Part shown: positions 25,890 through 34,868 of the stretch, piece after piece | How positions within the stretch are numbered: the first letter of the stretch is position 1 | Layout: each line of letters starts with the position of its first letter | NCBI GenBank assembly: GCA_964498395.1 | Contig: CAZCHE010000004.1 | Span: 186,001 to 250,000, forward strand | From: Parapedobacter sp964498395 | Lineage (GTDB): Bacteria; Bacteroidota; Bacteroidia; Sphingobacteriales; Sphingobacteriaceae | Direction: 5' to 3' | Length of the DNA: 64,000 bases | Made by a program: the position numbers and the translations under genes | Notes under the pieces: model-generated | The model's database searches: none | The model's input: the letters and a program-made list of their open reading frames with translations, nothing else | Told to the model about the DNA's origin: nothing

Positions 25890-26756
25890 TTAACGTATTT
25901 TTTCCGCCAGTTCTACAATCGCTTTCCCCAGTCTCGGGCCGAATCCGGTGAGGAACTGGCCGTCCATTTCCACTACTTTACGGTTTTTCCCGGCATTGGT
26001 TTGGCTGATTCCCTGTACTTCCAGCAATCCATCCACGCCGCCGAGGCTGGACAGGCCACTGTCAAACAAGAGGATAACATCGGGGTTGGCCGCAATCAGC
26101 GCCTCGGATGTCAGCGGTTTGAATTCAGTAAATCCCTGTACGGCATTGATGCCACCGGCCAATTCGATTATTTTATCCAGCTGCGTGCGTTGGCCGGCTA
26201 CCATCATCGTGCCCGTGCCGCGTGCATAGATGAACAATACCTTGGGCTGGTGCTCTGAATGGGCGACGATGGAATCGGCCAATGCCAAATCGACTTCCAG
26301 CTCCGCCAAAATGGAATCCCCCTTGGCGGACTGGCCTAGGCTATCGGCCACCGCACGGATAAGCTGCTTGGCACCGTCAACGGTATATTCGTGGTCGAAT
26401 AACAGGAGTCTAGGGCCAGCAGAACGGATTTGCTCGGCGACATTGGGTCGTATCACTTCGTTGATCCCAACCACAAGATCTGGGGTAAGACCCAATACGC
26501 CCTCTGCAGAGACATCACGGTTATGCCCGATTTTCGGTTTTTGTTGCAAACTGGCCGGATAGGTGCTGGCCACATCAACACCCACGATATGCTCTTCAAA
26601 ACCCAAGGCTACCAGTATTTCAGACAGGGTACCATTGGTAGAAACGATTTTGGTAGAATCGGTCAATGTGCTGTCTGATGTGGTGGATATATTGCAGGAA
26701 CTGATTGCTGACATTAGTAGTAGGGCAGTGCCGGCAAAGAAGATGTTTTTATTCAT
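25890..26756 (-). CDS. hmuT: Heme ABC transporter substrate-binding lipoprotein
   Basis: A 288-residue periplasmic heme-binding protein of the TroA/BtuF fold. The start is set at MNKNIFF (a longer frame adds six residues) because it begins a clean lipoprotein signal ending in MSAISSC. Fold landmarks: NGTLSEILVALG, VLGLTPDLVVG, IELAGGINAVQGF and NPDVILLFDSG. It takes heme from the outer-membrane system to HmuUV. Third gene of the operon. Confidence 0.93.
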   Translation of the reverse strand: MNKNIFFAGTALLLMSAISSCNISTTSDSTLTDSTKIVSTNGTLSEILVALGFEEHIVGVDVASTYPASLQQKPKIGHNRDVSAEGVLGLTPDLVVGINEVIRPNVAEQIRSAGPRLLLFDHEYTVDGAKQLIRAVADSLGQSAKGDSILAELEVDLALADSIVAHSEHQPKVLFIYARGTGTMMVAGQRTQLDKIIELAGGINAVQGFTEFKPLTSEALIAANPDVILLFDSGLSSLGGVDGLLEVQGISQTNAGKNRKVVEMDGQFLTGFGPRLGKAIVELAEKIR

Positions 26757-26803
26757 AATCTTGTTGATATGCAAATGATGCTAAATTCATTTATATGTGC
26801 CAA

Positions 26804-26828
26804 ATGCAGCCCACCATGTGGGCTGCAT
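26804..26828. promoter_or_regulatory. Strong intercistronic hairpin between hmuY and hmuT
   Basis: Perfect 11-bp stem ATGCAGCCCAC / GTGGGCTGCAT with a 3-nt loop, 32 nt past the hmuY stop codon. There is no T run on the minus strand, so it looks like a transcript-processing or stabilising hairpin rather than a terminator; it could raise the level of hmuRY over hmuTUVS. Confidence 0.55.
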
Positions 26829-26859
26829 CAGCGATATACACTTATTTGTTAAAAATGAA

Positions 26860-27459
26860 TTATTTCAAATTAGTTGATCCATCCGGTTGGATAACATATC
26901 GGAACGTGTATACGCGGCTTTGCGGTCTGGTTTCCAAATCGATAAATTCATCGGAGTTCGTGTCTGGATTCCCCCTGTAATAGCTAACCATTTCGATTTT
27001 AGCGTATTTGTTATCGTGTGTCTTCACAACAATGACCCTTCCAGGGGTAGTCAATACTGCATGTGCTGCACCGCTTGGCGCTTGGCCGGTATAGGTGTAT
27101 ACGCTTCCGCTGCCCGCTAAATCATCAGCAGAGTAACCACTCGTAGCCGCTGTGACATAATTGTCGAATACCCCCTCCACTAGCTGTGCCTCGGTTCCGT
27201 TGCCAAAGGAGAAATTCATACTATTGAATTGAATATCCCAATTGGTTGCTGATTCCGAAACCGCCGTTCCGGTTGAAAGACTGAAAAATACACCACCAGC
27301 AGCCGTGCCGTCCAAATCCTCAACGGTTTTCACTTCGAGTTCTGGCGTTACGTTGTTATCATCGTCTTTGCTGCACGAAGTGGATACCAAGACAGCTATA
27401 CCTAAGAAGAATGCTGTCGTCGCCGTTTTTAATGTTGATGTGTTGAATATAGTTTTCAT
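26860..27459 (-). CDS. hmuY: HmuY-family heme-binding lipoprotein
   Basis: A 199-residue protein. The frame is open to 27693, but the start is placed at MKTIFNTSTLK because a lipoprotein signal follows (GIAVLVSTSC-SKDDDNN). HmuY-like features: WDIQFNSMNFSFGNG in the first half, then YAKIEMVSYYRGNPD and the terminal FRYVIQPDGSTNLK. In Porphyromonas HmuY captures heme from host proteins and gives it to HmuR. It is second in the operon, 28 nt after hmuR. Confidence 0.9.
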   Translation of the reverse strand: MKTIFNTSTLKTATTAFFLGIAVLVSTSCSKDDDNNVTPELEVKTVEDLDGTAAGGVFFSLSTGTAVSESATNWDIQFNSMNFSFGNGTEAQLVEGVFDNYVTAATSGYSADDLAGSGSVYTYTGQAPSGAAHAVLTTPGRVIVVKTHDNKYAKIEMVSYYRGNPDTNSDEFIDLETRPQSRVYTFRYVIQPDGSTNLK

Positions 27460-27487
27460 TGTTATTAAATTATGAGTGTTAAATGAT

Positions 27488-29581
27488 TTACTTGCTAATA
27501 TTATAGGATACAGCACCATATACCAGCCGGCCGGGTAAGTGGCTGATGTATTCGGTATTGGTGAAGCCAAAAATGTTGTCTGCGATAAATTGTAGACGTA
27601 GGCTATTGTTAAAAAAGGATCTTGATAAAGCCCCGTTGAATAGGGAATAACCCGCCACGTATTCGTTGTCGAGATTGATGATACCATTGCCATCCGTATC
27701 CCTTATACCATACCTTCCTCTGTAATTCCACCGCAAGGACAAGCGTATCCCGGTATGGGTTTCGTAGTAGGATACCCTGGCATTAGCCATGTATTTGGAG
27801 CGATTAAGCAAACCACCATACTCGCTTCGCTTCACTGCTACCGTTCGTCCGGATTCCGGTTCACGTGTATAGGCACGACCTTCTTTGACCATATTCCATT
27901 CGTCTACATCTTTGGCATCCAGGTATTGGATGCCACCGCCCAATTCCAGTGTGTTTGAAAGCATATAGGTAATATCGGCTTCGGCCCCCTGGGTAAATAC
28001 CGCATTGCGATTGAAATAGGAAAACACGGATTGACCATTGGTTTTGATGGCAATGCTTGCCGTAGAAATCAGGTTGTCCACATCGTTTCGAAATACGTTG
28101 ACATTAGCAGTCAACCGATCCAAAGGTTGCATGCGGATGCCAATATTATACGCCCACGAGCTTTCGGCATTAAGTTTAGATAACCCCGTTGGATCGATAA
28201 GCACTTCCCTAATTTGTCCTTCGTCTTGAAGACGCTGGAGATTTTCCTGTAGGTCTTCATAACCAAATACGCTATAGCCGGCCACGGCGTTGGTGAAGTT
28301 TAAGTACAGTTGCCTGAAATCCGGCGCCTTGTATCCCCGACTGGCTGAAGCAAGGAAGGTGATTTTTTTGTTGAGCTGGTAGCTCACGGCCAATTTGGGA
28401 CTGAATTGCGATCGGTAGACATTGTGCATGTCGTAGCGGCCACCTGCGATGATGTTGATCCGCTCCAAAAGTTTCCAATCGGCTTGGAAGTAGGCGTAGC
28501 CTGAGTTGAAACTCTTTTTATCCTCGTATCGGGTAGCCTCTACGGTTTCGTATTGATACCCCAGCCCTCCCGTAAACACCAAATTGGGGTGCATGTTGTA
28601 GTCGTGTTGCAACTCGCCCCGGGTGAACCCTTGATTGAAGAATGTCTCATCATACAAATCCCCGGTATCTTCATAACGGATGGAAGATTCCGTATTGTAA
28701 GTTGCACGGTAGAAGCGTAGCATGGACGTATGGGCATCAGAGAATCGGTGGGTTAGGCTCGGGAAAATGTTGAAGTCGCGTTGAAGGCCCTTACCCGATA
28801 CGGTTCGGCTTTCTATTCCATAACGGTCGTCTTGGGTGTTATCATAATAGCGTAACGATAGGTTAAGGTTCGTTTTGTCCGAAAAGGCATATCCTACTTT
28901 TCCCGAAGCGGTATAAGCGGCAAATGGAGCCACCGTTTGAAAGCCAGATTCCGGTCTAAGGCTATACCCGCCATTGCTGAATCGGTTTGCAAAAGCAGAA
29001 AATGTAAGTTTATCAGTTCGATAGGCTCCGTCAAGGCTGATATCGGCCGATTGATTCGTGCCATAACGCGTGGCTAACCCTGCTGACACACCCTTTGGGG
29101 GTGTTTTGGTGATGATGTTGATGACACCAGCCATGGCTTCATTTCCATATAAAGAGGAAGACGGGCCTTTGACAATTTCAATGCGATCTATATTCGCCAT
29201 GGTGATGCGCGAGAGCTCCAATGTGCCCGATGTACGTCCGATTACGGGCTCGCCATCGATCAATATCATGGTATATTGCGCATCGAAACCCTGCATCTGT
29301 ACACCGGTGCCATGGTCACCCACCAGTGCCAAACCAGTTTGTTCAGCTAATATCTCATTGAGTCTGACAATTCCGCGGTTCTGAATTTCCCTTGCCGAGA
29401 TGGTCGTGATCGGAATCGGTAGTTCTTCGATCTTTTTATCAGTTCGGGTAGCAGTCACCACCACTTCTTCCAATGGGTTATGGGTTAATGTATCAGCCGT
29501 TTGTATGGCAGTGGTCTCTTGGGCCAATGCTGGCGAGGCTAGCAATGCCATGATATAAACTAAGCTCAGTTCACACTTCAT
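27488..29581 (-). CDS. hmuR: TonB-dependent heme receptor
   Basis: A 697-residue outer-membrane receptor. Signal peptide 1-20, TonB box region near EEVVVTATR, plug domain about 50-160 (IQNRGIVRLNEILAEQTG, VQMQGFDAQYTMILIDGEP, IEIVKGPSSSLYGNEAMAGV), and a beta-barrel to the end, with the aromatic terminus YNISK. It imports heme with energy from TonB. First gene of the six-gene hmuRYTUVS operon; its promoter carries a palindrome that could be an iron-responsive operator. Confidence 0.93.
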   Translation of the reverse strand: MKCELSLVYIMALLASPALAQETTAIQTADTLTHNPLEEVVVTATRTDKKIEELPIPITTISAREIQNRGIVRLNEILAEQTGLALVGDHGTGVQMQGFDAQYTMILIDGEPVIGRTSGTLELSRITMANIDRIEIVKGPSSSLYGNEAMAGVINIITKTPPKGVSAGLATRYGTNQSADISLDGAYRTDKLTFSAFANRFSNGGYSLRPESGFQTVAPFAAYTASGKVGYAFSDKTNLNLSLRYYDNTQDDRYGIESRTVSGKGLQRDFNIFPSLTHRFSDAHTSMLRFYRATYNTESSIRYEDTGDLYDETFFNQGFTRGELQHDYNMHPNLVFTGGLGYQYETVEATRYEDKKSFNSGYAYFQADWKLLERINIIAGGRYDMHNVYRSQFSPKLAVSYQLNKKITFLASASRGYKAPDFRQLYLNFTNAVAGYSVFGYEDLQENLQRLQDEGQIREVLIDPTGLSKLNAESSWAYNIGIRMQPLDRLTANVNVFRNDVDNLISTASIAIKTNGQSVFSYFNRNAVFTQGAEADITYMLSNTLELGGGIQYLDAKDVDEWNMVKEGRAYTREPESGRTVAVKRSEYGGLLNRSKYMANARVSYYETHTGIRLSLRWNYRGRYGIRDTDGNGIINLDNEYVAGYSLFNGALSRSFFNNSLRLQFIADNIFGFTNTEYISHLPGRLVYGAVSYNISK

Positions 29582-29608
29582 TATTTAGACAGTTTCAAAA
29601 TAACGAGG

Positions 29609-29640
29609 CAAACTTATAAGTTATTAAGACTAATTACAAA
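29609..29640 (-). promoter_or_regulatory. Promoter of the hmu operon with overlapping palindrome
   Basis: On the minus strand the -33 TTTG (29640-29637) and -7 TAAGTTTG (29616-29609) are 20 nt apart, a full match to the Bacteroidetes consensus. The perfect 12-nt palindrome AACTTATAAGTT (29611-29622) covers the -7 box and part of the spacer, where a repressor would block polymerase. A Fur-type iron response is likely by function but the motif is not a recognisable Fur box. Confidence 0.65.
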
Positions 29641-29664
29641 TAAAGTTCGCTTTTTGTTTAATGA

Positions 29665-29697
29665 TTTGTTGATTCGTCTATGGTTTTTTTACTTTTG
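29665..29697 (+). promoter_or_regulatory. Promoter of cutC
   Basis: -33 TTTG (29665-29668) and -7 TACTTTTG (29690-29697) with a 21-nt spacer. It lies back-to-back with the hmu promoter, the two -33 boxes being 25 nt apart. Confidence 0.65.
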
Positions 29698-29723
29698 AAC
29701 CCAAAAGAAACCCATATCGTGCC

Positions 29724-30458
29724 ATGAAGAAATCAGTTGAATTGGAAATCTGTGCTAATTCCGTGACATCGGCCCTTGCTGCACAGGCAGGAGGAGCGGA
29801 TCGTGTAGAGTTTTGTCAATGTTTGGAGATTGGCGGCACGACACCCTCGCACGGACAGATTCGACTTGCCCGCCGATCCGTATCCATCGGTATACATGTA
29901 TTGATCAGGCCCAGGGGAGGCGATTTCCTTTATTCGGATTTGGAGTTTGAGGAGATGAAAGCCGATATTCAATTTTGTAAAGAGGCACAATGCGATGGCG
30001 TGGTGATCGGCTTGCTAAACGCAGATGGAAGCGTGGATGCCGAACGTACGGCTGAATTGGTTGCGTTAGCCCAACCCATGCATGTCACCTTCCACCGTGC
30101 ATTTGACGTATGTGATGATCCCGTAGCGGCATTGGAAACCATCATCGCTTGCGGATGCGGTCGCCTACTCACTTCAGGTATGAGGAATACGGCCATCGAA
30201 GGACAGGAATTGATCCGTCAGCTCGTCGAACAAGCCGGGGAACGGATTGTCATCATGCCCGGTTCCGGTGTCCATGAAGGGAATATCAGCCAACTAGCAC
30301 GGGCCACGGGAGCGACGGCATTCCATACATCAGCCAAAGTGGTGTGTGAAAGTGGTATGACATACTCGAAAGCCGAAGTCGGTGGGATGGGAGATACGGT
30401 GTGGGTATCCTCCAAAGAAAAAATCCGCCAAATAGCGGATATACTAAAAAGCCTTTAA
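29724..30458 (+). CDS. cutC: CutC-family protein
   Basis: A 244-residue TIM-barrel protein. The start LEICANSVTSALAAQAGGADRVEFC, then IHVLIRPRGGDF and VTFHRAFD, are hallmarks of CutC. The family was named for copper tolerance in E. coli, but the enzyme activity is disputed and the name should be read with care; the locus is 11 kb from the copper cluster. Monocistronic, divergent from hmuR. Confidence 0.93.
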   Translation: MKKSVELEICANSVTSALAAQAGGADRVEFCQCLEIGGTTPSHGQIRLARRSVSIGIHVLIRPRGGDFLYSDLEFEEMKADIQFCKEAQCDGVVIGLLNADGSVDAERTAELVALAQPMHVTFHRAFDVCDDPVAALETIIACGCGRLLTSGMRNTAIEGQELIRQLVEQAGERIVIMPGSGVHEGNISQLARATGATAFHTSAKVVCESGMTYSKAEVGGMGDTVWVSSKEKIRQIADILKSL

Positions 30459-30500
30459 TAGGCTAAGAAAAAAGCAATAGCTTATAAAAAGCCAACCAGC

Positions 30501-30683
30501 TTATTTTTTCAACTCAGCTTCCAACTGATCCAAAACCGCATTGTTTTTTACGATCTGGCTGTTGGCGGGCATTTTTGAACGGCTACCAGTTTCAAGGTTA
30601 CGTCCAAGTTTCAAAAACTGCACTTCTTTCTTTGCCACCACTTTATTCCTTCTGTCTTTTCTTTTTAAGCGTGTAACTCCCAT
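30501..30683 (-). CDS. Small basic protein beside tRNA-Cys
   Basis: A 60-residue highly charged product starting MGVTRLKRKDRRNKVVAKKE and ending DQLEAELKK. The first 20 residues hold nine Lys/Arg, which suggests RNA or ribosome association. I believe similar small proteins occur in related Bacteroidetes, but I cannot name a family. It lies 28 nt past the tRNA-Cys 3' end on the same strand and may share its transcript. Confidence 0.6.
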   Translation of the reverse strand: MGVTRLKRKDRRNKVVAKKEVQFLKLGRNLETGSRSKMPANSQIVKNNAVLDQLEAELKK

Positions 30684-30711
30684 TTTCTTGTTTTTTACCT
30701 GTTAAACAACG

Positions 30712-30782
30712 AGGTCGGAAGCGGATTCGAACCGCTGTAAAAGGTTTTGCAGACCTCTGCCTAGCCACTCGGCCACCCGACC
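30712..30782 (-). tRNA. tRNA-Cys (GCA)
   Basis: A 71-nt tRNA: acceptor GGTCGGG with TCCGACC (one G-U pair), anticodon stem GAGGT/ACCTT, loop CTGCAAA with anticodon GCA, and T arm GGTTCGAATCC. The CCA end is not encoded, unlike tRNA-Pro in this window. A -7 box TAGCTTTG is at 30807-30800. Confidence 0.95.
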
Positions 30783-31044
30783 CTTTTTCTAAAAGACTGC
30801 AAAGCTAAGATAAATAATTGATAAATGGAAGTGAATGTTGTATAATTGATTATTAGTCATTTTATCCGCGTTTTTCCCGATAAGTGTATAATAATCCATA
30901 CACCCTTAGTCAGCGCAATCTGAGATAACAACCCATTGATAACTAAAGATTTGTTTCAGTTTCATGGACTATGGCGCATATCTTGTATGGAGTGTAATTA
31001 GTTCGAACAATATTAAATGGATTAAAAGAAAAGGAGAAATGAAT

Positions 31045-31683
31045 ATGAAAAAGTTAGTATTAGCAATAGTAGCATTGGGGATTTCAGCAGGGGCTTTTGC
31101 ACAAGGACAGCCTTTGGGCTTTGGTATTAAAGCAGGGGTGAATTTTCCTAAGTATAATTGGTCAGGAACAAATAGCACATATGAAACTAACAGTGCTACG
31201 AATTTTCACGTAACGGCATTTTTGGATGCTCCAATCGCTACCGATTGGTTTTCTATCCAACCCGGTGTTTCACTACAGGGTAAGGGTGCTGAATTGTCAA
31301 GTAATAGCTTGGGTACATTGACACAGAATACCATGTGGATTGAAGTTCCAGTGAATTTCGTGGCCAAAATGCCTACCGGTGGAGTTGGAAGCTTTTTTGT
31401 TGGTGCAGGCCCTTATGTAGGTTTTGGTATATCCGGAAAGAACAAATACGATTCAAACTGGGGGTCAACGGAGACCGAATTTGAGTTTGGGAAAAATGGC
31501 ACACTGAAGGGGACGGATTTCGGACTGAACTTTATCGCAGGTTACCAGTTGAATAGTGGCTTGATGATCCATGGTGGTTATGGGATGGGACTTACTGATA
31601 TTAGAGGAGGAAACAATGAGTATTTTCCGGATAATCGATTGACGAACCGGGTTTGGACCGTGGGCTTAGGGTTTGCGCTATAG
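31045..31683 (+). CDS. Outer-membrane beta-barrel (porin-family) protein
   Basis: A 212-residue OMP_b-brl-type protein with signal peptide MKKLVLAIVALGISAGAFAQ and alternating strand pattern to the end (TNRVWTVGLGFAL). The frame is open from 30964, but AAGGAG at 31031-31036 is a clear ribosome binding site 8 nt before ATG 31045, unusual in this genome where such sites are rare, and supports this start. Function of the family is generally unknown. The palindromic terminator follows the stop. Confidence 0.85.
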   Translation: MKKLVLAIVALGISAGAFAQGQPLGFGIKAGVNFPKYNWSGTNSTYETNSATNFHVTAFLDAPIATDWFSIQPGVSLQGKGAELSSNSLGTLTQNTMWIEVPVNFVAKMPTGGVGSFFVGAGPYVGFGISGKNKYDSNWGSTETEFEFGKNGTLKGTDFGLNFIAGYQLNSGLMIHGGYGMGLTDIRGGNNEYFPDNRLTNRVWTVGLGFAL

Positions 31684-31697
31684 ATTACGATATCACC

Positions 31698-31749
31698 AAA
31701 AAGAAGAAAGGCTCGCCTCGCATAAACGGGGTGAGCCTTTCTTCTTTTT
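31698..31749. terminator. Bidirectional terminator between the porin gene and rpsJ
   Basis: A 17-bp perfect stem from AAAAAGAAGAAAGGCTC (31698-31714) with its complement at 31733-31749, plus weaker pairs inside. A and T runs at both ends let it work for both converging genes. Confidence 0.9.
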
Positions 31750-31761
31750 AAACAGAAATCA

Positions 31762-32067
31762 TCACACTTTGATTTCCACTTCAACGCCGCTAGGCAGTTC
31801 AAGCTTCATCAAGGCATCCACTGTTTTTGAATTGGAACTGTAGATATCCAATAGCCTTTTGTAAGCACAAAGTTGAAACTGCTCACGCGCTTTTTTGTTC
31901 ACGTGCGGTGAACGCAAAACGGTGTACACTTTCTTCTCGGTAGGCAAGGGGATAGGACCACTTACCACAGCGCCTGTAGGCTTCACAGTTTTAACGATTT
32001 TCTCAGCAGACTTATCCACCAAGTTGTAATCGTATGATTTCAATTTGATTCTGATGCGTTGGCTCAT
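31762..32067 (-). CDS. rpsJ: 30S ribosomal protein S10
   Basis: A 101-residue S10, recognised from the start MSQRIRIKLKSYDYNLVDKS and RSPHVNKKAREQF, SGVEVEIKV. It is the last gene of the str operon here and is followed by a strong terminator. In many bacteria tuf stands between fusA and rpsJ; here it is absent, as is usual in Bacteroidetes. Confidence 0.97.
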   Translation of the reverse strand: MSQRIRIKLKSYDYNLVDKSAEKIVKTVKPTGAVVSGPIPLPTEKKVYTVLRSPHVNKKAREQFQLCAYKRLLDIYSSNSKTVDALMKLELPSGVEVEIKV

Positions 32068-32139
32068 GTTATTTGTTTAAAAGTGATGGTTGCCTATTAG
32101 AGCTATTTACAACAGGCAACCGGATTTGTGTTTCAATAA

Positions 32140-34254
32140 TTAAGCGTTTACTTTGCCTTTAGCCTTAGCGATTACTTCATCTTGAATGTTGCGTGGTGCT
32201 TCGGCATAGTGGTCAAACTCCATGGTTGAAGTCGCGCGGCCGGAAGTGATGGTACGCAATTGCGTCACGTAACCAAACATTTCAGAAAGCGGCACTAAGG
32301 CTTTGATCACTTGTGAACCTGCACGGCTATCAATACCCTGAAGTTGTCCACGACGACGGTTAAGGTCACCCATGACGTCACCCATATTTTCTTCCGGGGT
32401 CAATACCTCGATTTTCATGATGGGTTCCATCAACACGGGCTTACACTTAGGCAATGCCTCACGGAATGCGGTACGCGCAGCAATTTCGAACGATAATGAA
32501 TCCGAGTCGACCGCATGGAACGAACCGTCTATCAGACGCACTTTCATGCTAGACAACGGATATCCTGCCAATACACCATTCTGTAAAGAAGATTCGAAGC
32601 CTTTTTGTACAGATGGGATGTATTCCTTCGGGATAGCACCACCAACAATTTCATTGATGAATTGAAGTGGTGATTTACTCAGGTCATAATCTTCATCTAC
32701 AGGGGAAATAACCACTTGGATATCGGCAAATTTACCACGGCCACCGGTTTGTTTTTTGTAGACTTCACGGTGTTGCGTAGTGCCGGTGATGGACTCCTTG
32801 TAGGCCACTTGCGGTGCACCCTGGTTGACTTCAACCTTGAACTCACGTCTCAAGCGGTCGATCAAGATATCCAAGTGAAGCTCACCCATACCGGAAATAA
32901 CCGTTTGGCCGGTTTCCTCATCGGTTTGTACACGGAAAGTAGGGTCTTCCTCGGCCAATTTGCCTAAAGCAATACCCAATTTGTCTACGTCAACTTGCGT
33001 TTTTGGCTCGATCGCCAAACCGATAACGGGCTCAGGGAACGTCATGGATTCCAATATAATTGGATGTTTCTCATCACATAGCGTATCGCCGGTTTTGATG
33101 TCTTTAAATCCAACTACCGCACCGATATCTCCCGCTCCAATGTTAGGGATTGGATTTTGCTTGTTAGCGTGCATCTGGAAGATACGTGAGATACGCTCTT
33201 TGTTATCCGAACGCGTATTATATACATAAGAGCCTGCATCCAAGTTGCCAGAGTATACCCGGATGAAGCAAAGGCGACCTACGAATGGGTCAGTCGCGAT
33301 TTTGAATGCCAACGCTGCGAAAGGTTCTTTCACATCCGGTTTACGGAGGATTTCTGCCTCTGTGCGTGGATCCGTGCCCCTTACGGCTTCTTGATCAAGT
33401 GGAGAAGGCAAAAGCTCCATCACCAAATCCAACATGGTTTGTACCCCTTTGTTTTTGAAAGAAGAACCGCAGACCATGGGTACGATGGAGTTATCAAGTA
33501 CGGCTTTACGCAATGCATCCAATACTTCCCTTTCGGTGATGGAATCCGGATCGTCAAAGAACTTCTCCATCAAGGACTCGTCGTAGCTCGCTACAGACTC
33601 CAGTAATTTTTCGCGCCACTGAGCCACATCGTCCACCATGTCATCTGGGATAGGCACTTCGGTAAAGGTCATCCCTTTGTCGTGCTCGTTCCACACGATG
33701 CCACGGTTGTTGATCAAGTCTACCACACCTTTGAAGTTGTCTTCAGCACCGATAGGCAATTGCAATGGCACTGCTTCGGCACCCAGCATTTCCTTCACTT
33801 GTTTGACCACGTTAAGGAAATCGGCACCCGAACGGTCCATCTTATTAACGAAACCGATACGGGATACTTTGTAATTGTCTGCCAAGCGCCAGTTGGTTTC
33901 AGATTGTGGTTCCACACCGTCCACAGCAGAAAACAGGAACACCAGTCCGTCCAATACGCGGAGTGAACGATTCACTTCCACGGTAAAGTCCACGTGTCCC
34001 GGGGTATCGATGATGTTGACGTTATATTTGTTGCCACGGTAGTTCCAGAACACAGTGGTAGCGGCAGATGTAATGGTGATACCACGTTCAGCTTCCTGCA
34101 CCATCCAGTCCATGGTAGACGCACCTTCGTGTACCTCACCGATTTTGTGGTTTACACCAGCATAGTAGAGGATACGTTCGGTGGTTGTGGTTTTGCCGGC
34201 ATCGATGTGAGCGGCGATACCAATGTTTCTTGTGTATTTTAAGTCTCTTGACAT
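32140..34254 (-). CDS. fusA: Elongation factor G
   Basis: A 704-residue translocation GTPase. G1 AHIDAGKTTTTER (16-28), switch II DTPGHVDFTVEV near 83-94, NKMDRSGADF near 138, and the domain IV/V pieces HAVDSDSLSFEIAARTAF and MFGYVTQLRTITSGRA. Length is standard. Third in the str operon, 127 nt after rpsG. Confidence 0.98.
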   Translation of the reverse strand: MSRDLKYTRNIGIAAHIDAGKTTTTERILYYAGVNHKIGEVHEGASTMDWMVQEAERGITITSAATTVFWNYRGNKYNVNIIDTPGHVDFTVEVNRSLRVLDGLVFLFSAVDGVEPQSETNWRLADNYKVSRIGFVNKMDRSGADFLNVVKQVKEMLGAEAVPLQLPIGAEDNFKGVVDLINNRGIVWNEHDKGMTFTEVPIPDDMVDDVAQWREKLLESVASYDESLMEKFFDDPDSITEREVLDALRKAVLDNSIVPMVCGSSFKNKGVQTMLDLVMELLPSPLDQEAVRGTDPRTEAEILRKPDVKEPFAALAFKIATDPFVGRLCFIRVYSGNLDAGSYVYNTRSDNKERISRIFQMHANKQNPIPNIGAGDIGAVVGFKDIKTGDTLCDEKHPIILESMTFPEPVIGLAIEPKTQVDVDKLGIALGKLAEEDPTFRVQTDEETGQTVISGMGELHLDILIDRLRREFKVEVNQGAPQVAYKESITGTTQHREVYKKQTGGRGKFADIQVVISPVDEDYDLSKSPLQFINEIVGGAIPKEYIPSVQKGFESSLQNGVLAGYPLSSMKVRLIDGSFHAVDSDSLSFEIAARTAFREALPKCKPVLMEPIMKIEVLTPEENMGDVMGDLNRRRGQLQGIDSRAGSQVIKALVPLSEMFGYVTQLRTITSGRATSTMEFDHYAEAPRNIQDEVIAKAKGKVNA

Positions 34255-34381
34255 GTTATGTAAAGTTATCTGTCGGACAGATATGGGTTAACGAATTGCT
34301 TTATAAAAATTACACCGAATTTGGCGGGTGATAATTGTTCCCTTCAAAATTCGGTGTAATCCATGGGCTATTCCATTTGTT

Positions 34382-34849
34382 TTAGAACCTGAAATGAGAG
34401 AATGCCTTATTGGCTTCTGCCATTCTATGGGTATCTTCCTTTTTCTTCACAGCAGCGCCTTCACCCTTGGAAGCTGAAATGATTTCAGCGGCCAGTTTTT
34501 CGTACATGGTTTTCTCACCACGTTTACGGGCGAAGTTAATCAGCCATTTCATGCCCAAGGCGATTTTGCGCTCGGGGCGTACCTCGGTAGGTACTTGGAA
34601 GTTGGCTCCGCCTACACGGCGAGACTTAACTTCCACAGCAGGCATGACGTTGTTCAATGCTTTTTTCCAAGTATCCAAACCGTTTTCACTGGTTTTCTTC
34701 TCCACCAATTCCATCGATTTGTAGAAAATGCCGTAGGCAAGTGATTTCTTGCCATCAATCATCATGTTGTTTACAAAGCGGGTTACCTGAACGTCATTAA
34801 ACTTCGGGTCAGGTAAAATGATTCTTTTCTTTGGTTTTGCCTTTCTCAT
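34382..34849 (-). CDS. rpsG: 30S ribosomal protein S7
   Basis: A 155-residue S7 (MRKAKPKKRIILPDP, KSLAYGIFYKSME, ARKRGEKTMYEKLAAEI, MAEANKAFSHFRF). It nucleates assembly of the 30S head. It lies 19 nt after rpsL in the same transcript. Confidence 0.97.
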   Translation of the reverse strand: MRKAKPKKRIILPDPKFNDVQVTRFVNNMMIDGKKSLAYGIFYKSMELVEKKTSENGLDTWKKALNNVMPAVEVKSRRVGGANFQVPTEVRPERKIALGMKWLINFARKRGEKTMYEKLAAEIISASKGEGAAVKKKEDTHRMAEANKAFSHFRF

Positions 34850-34868
34850 CTTATTGTCCTCCGTTTAA

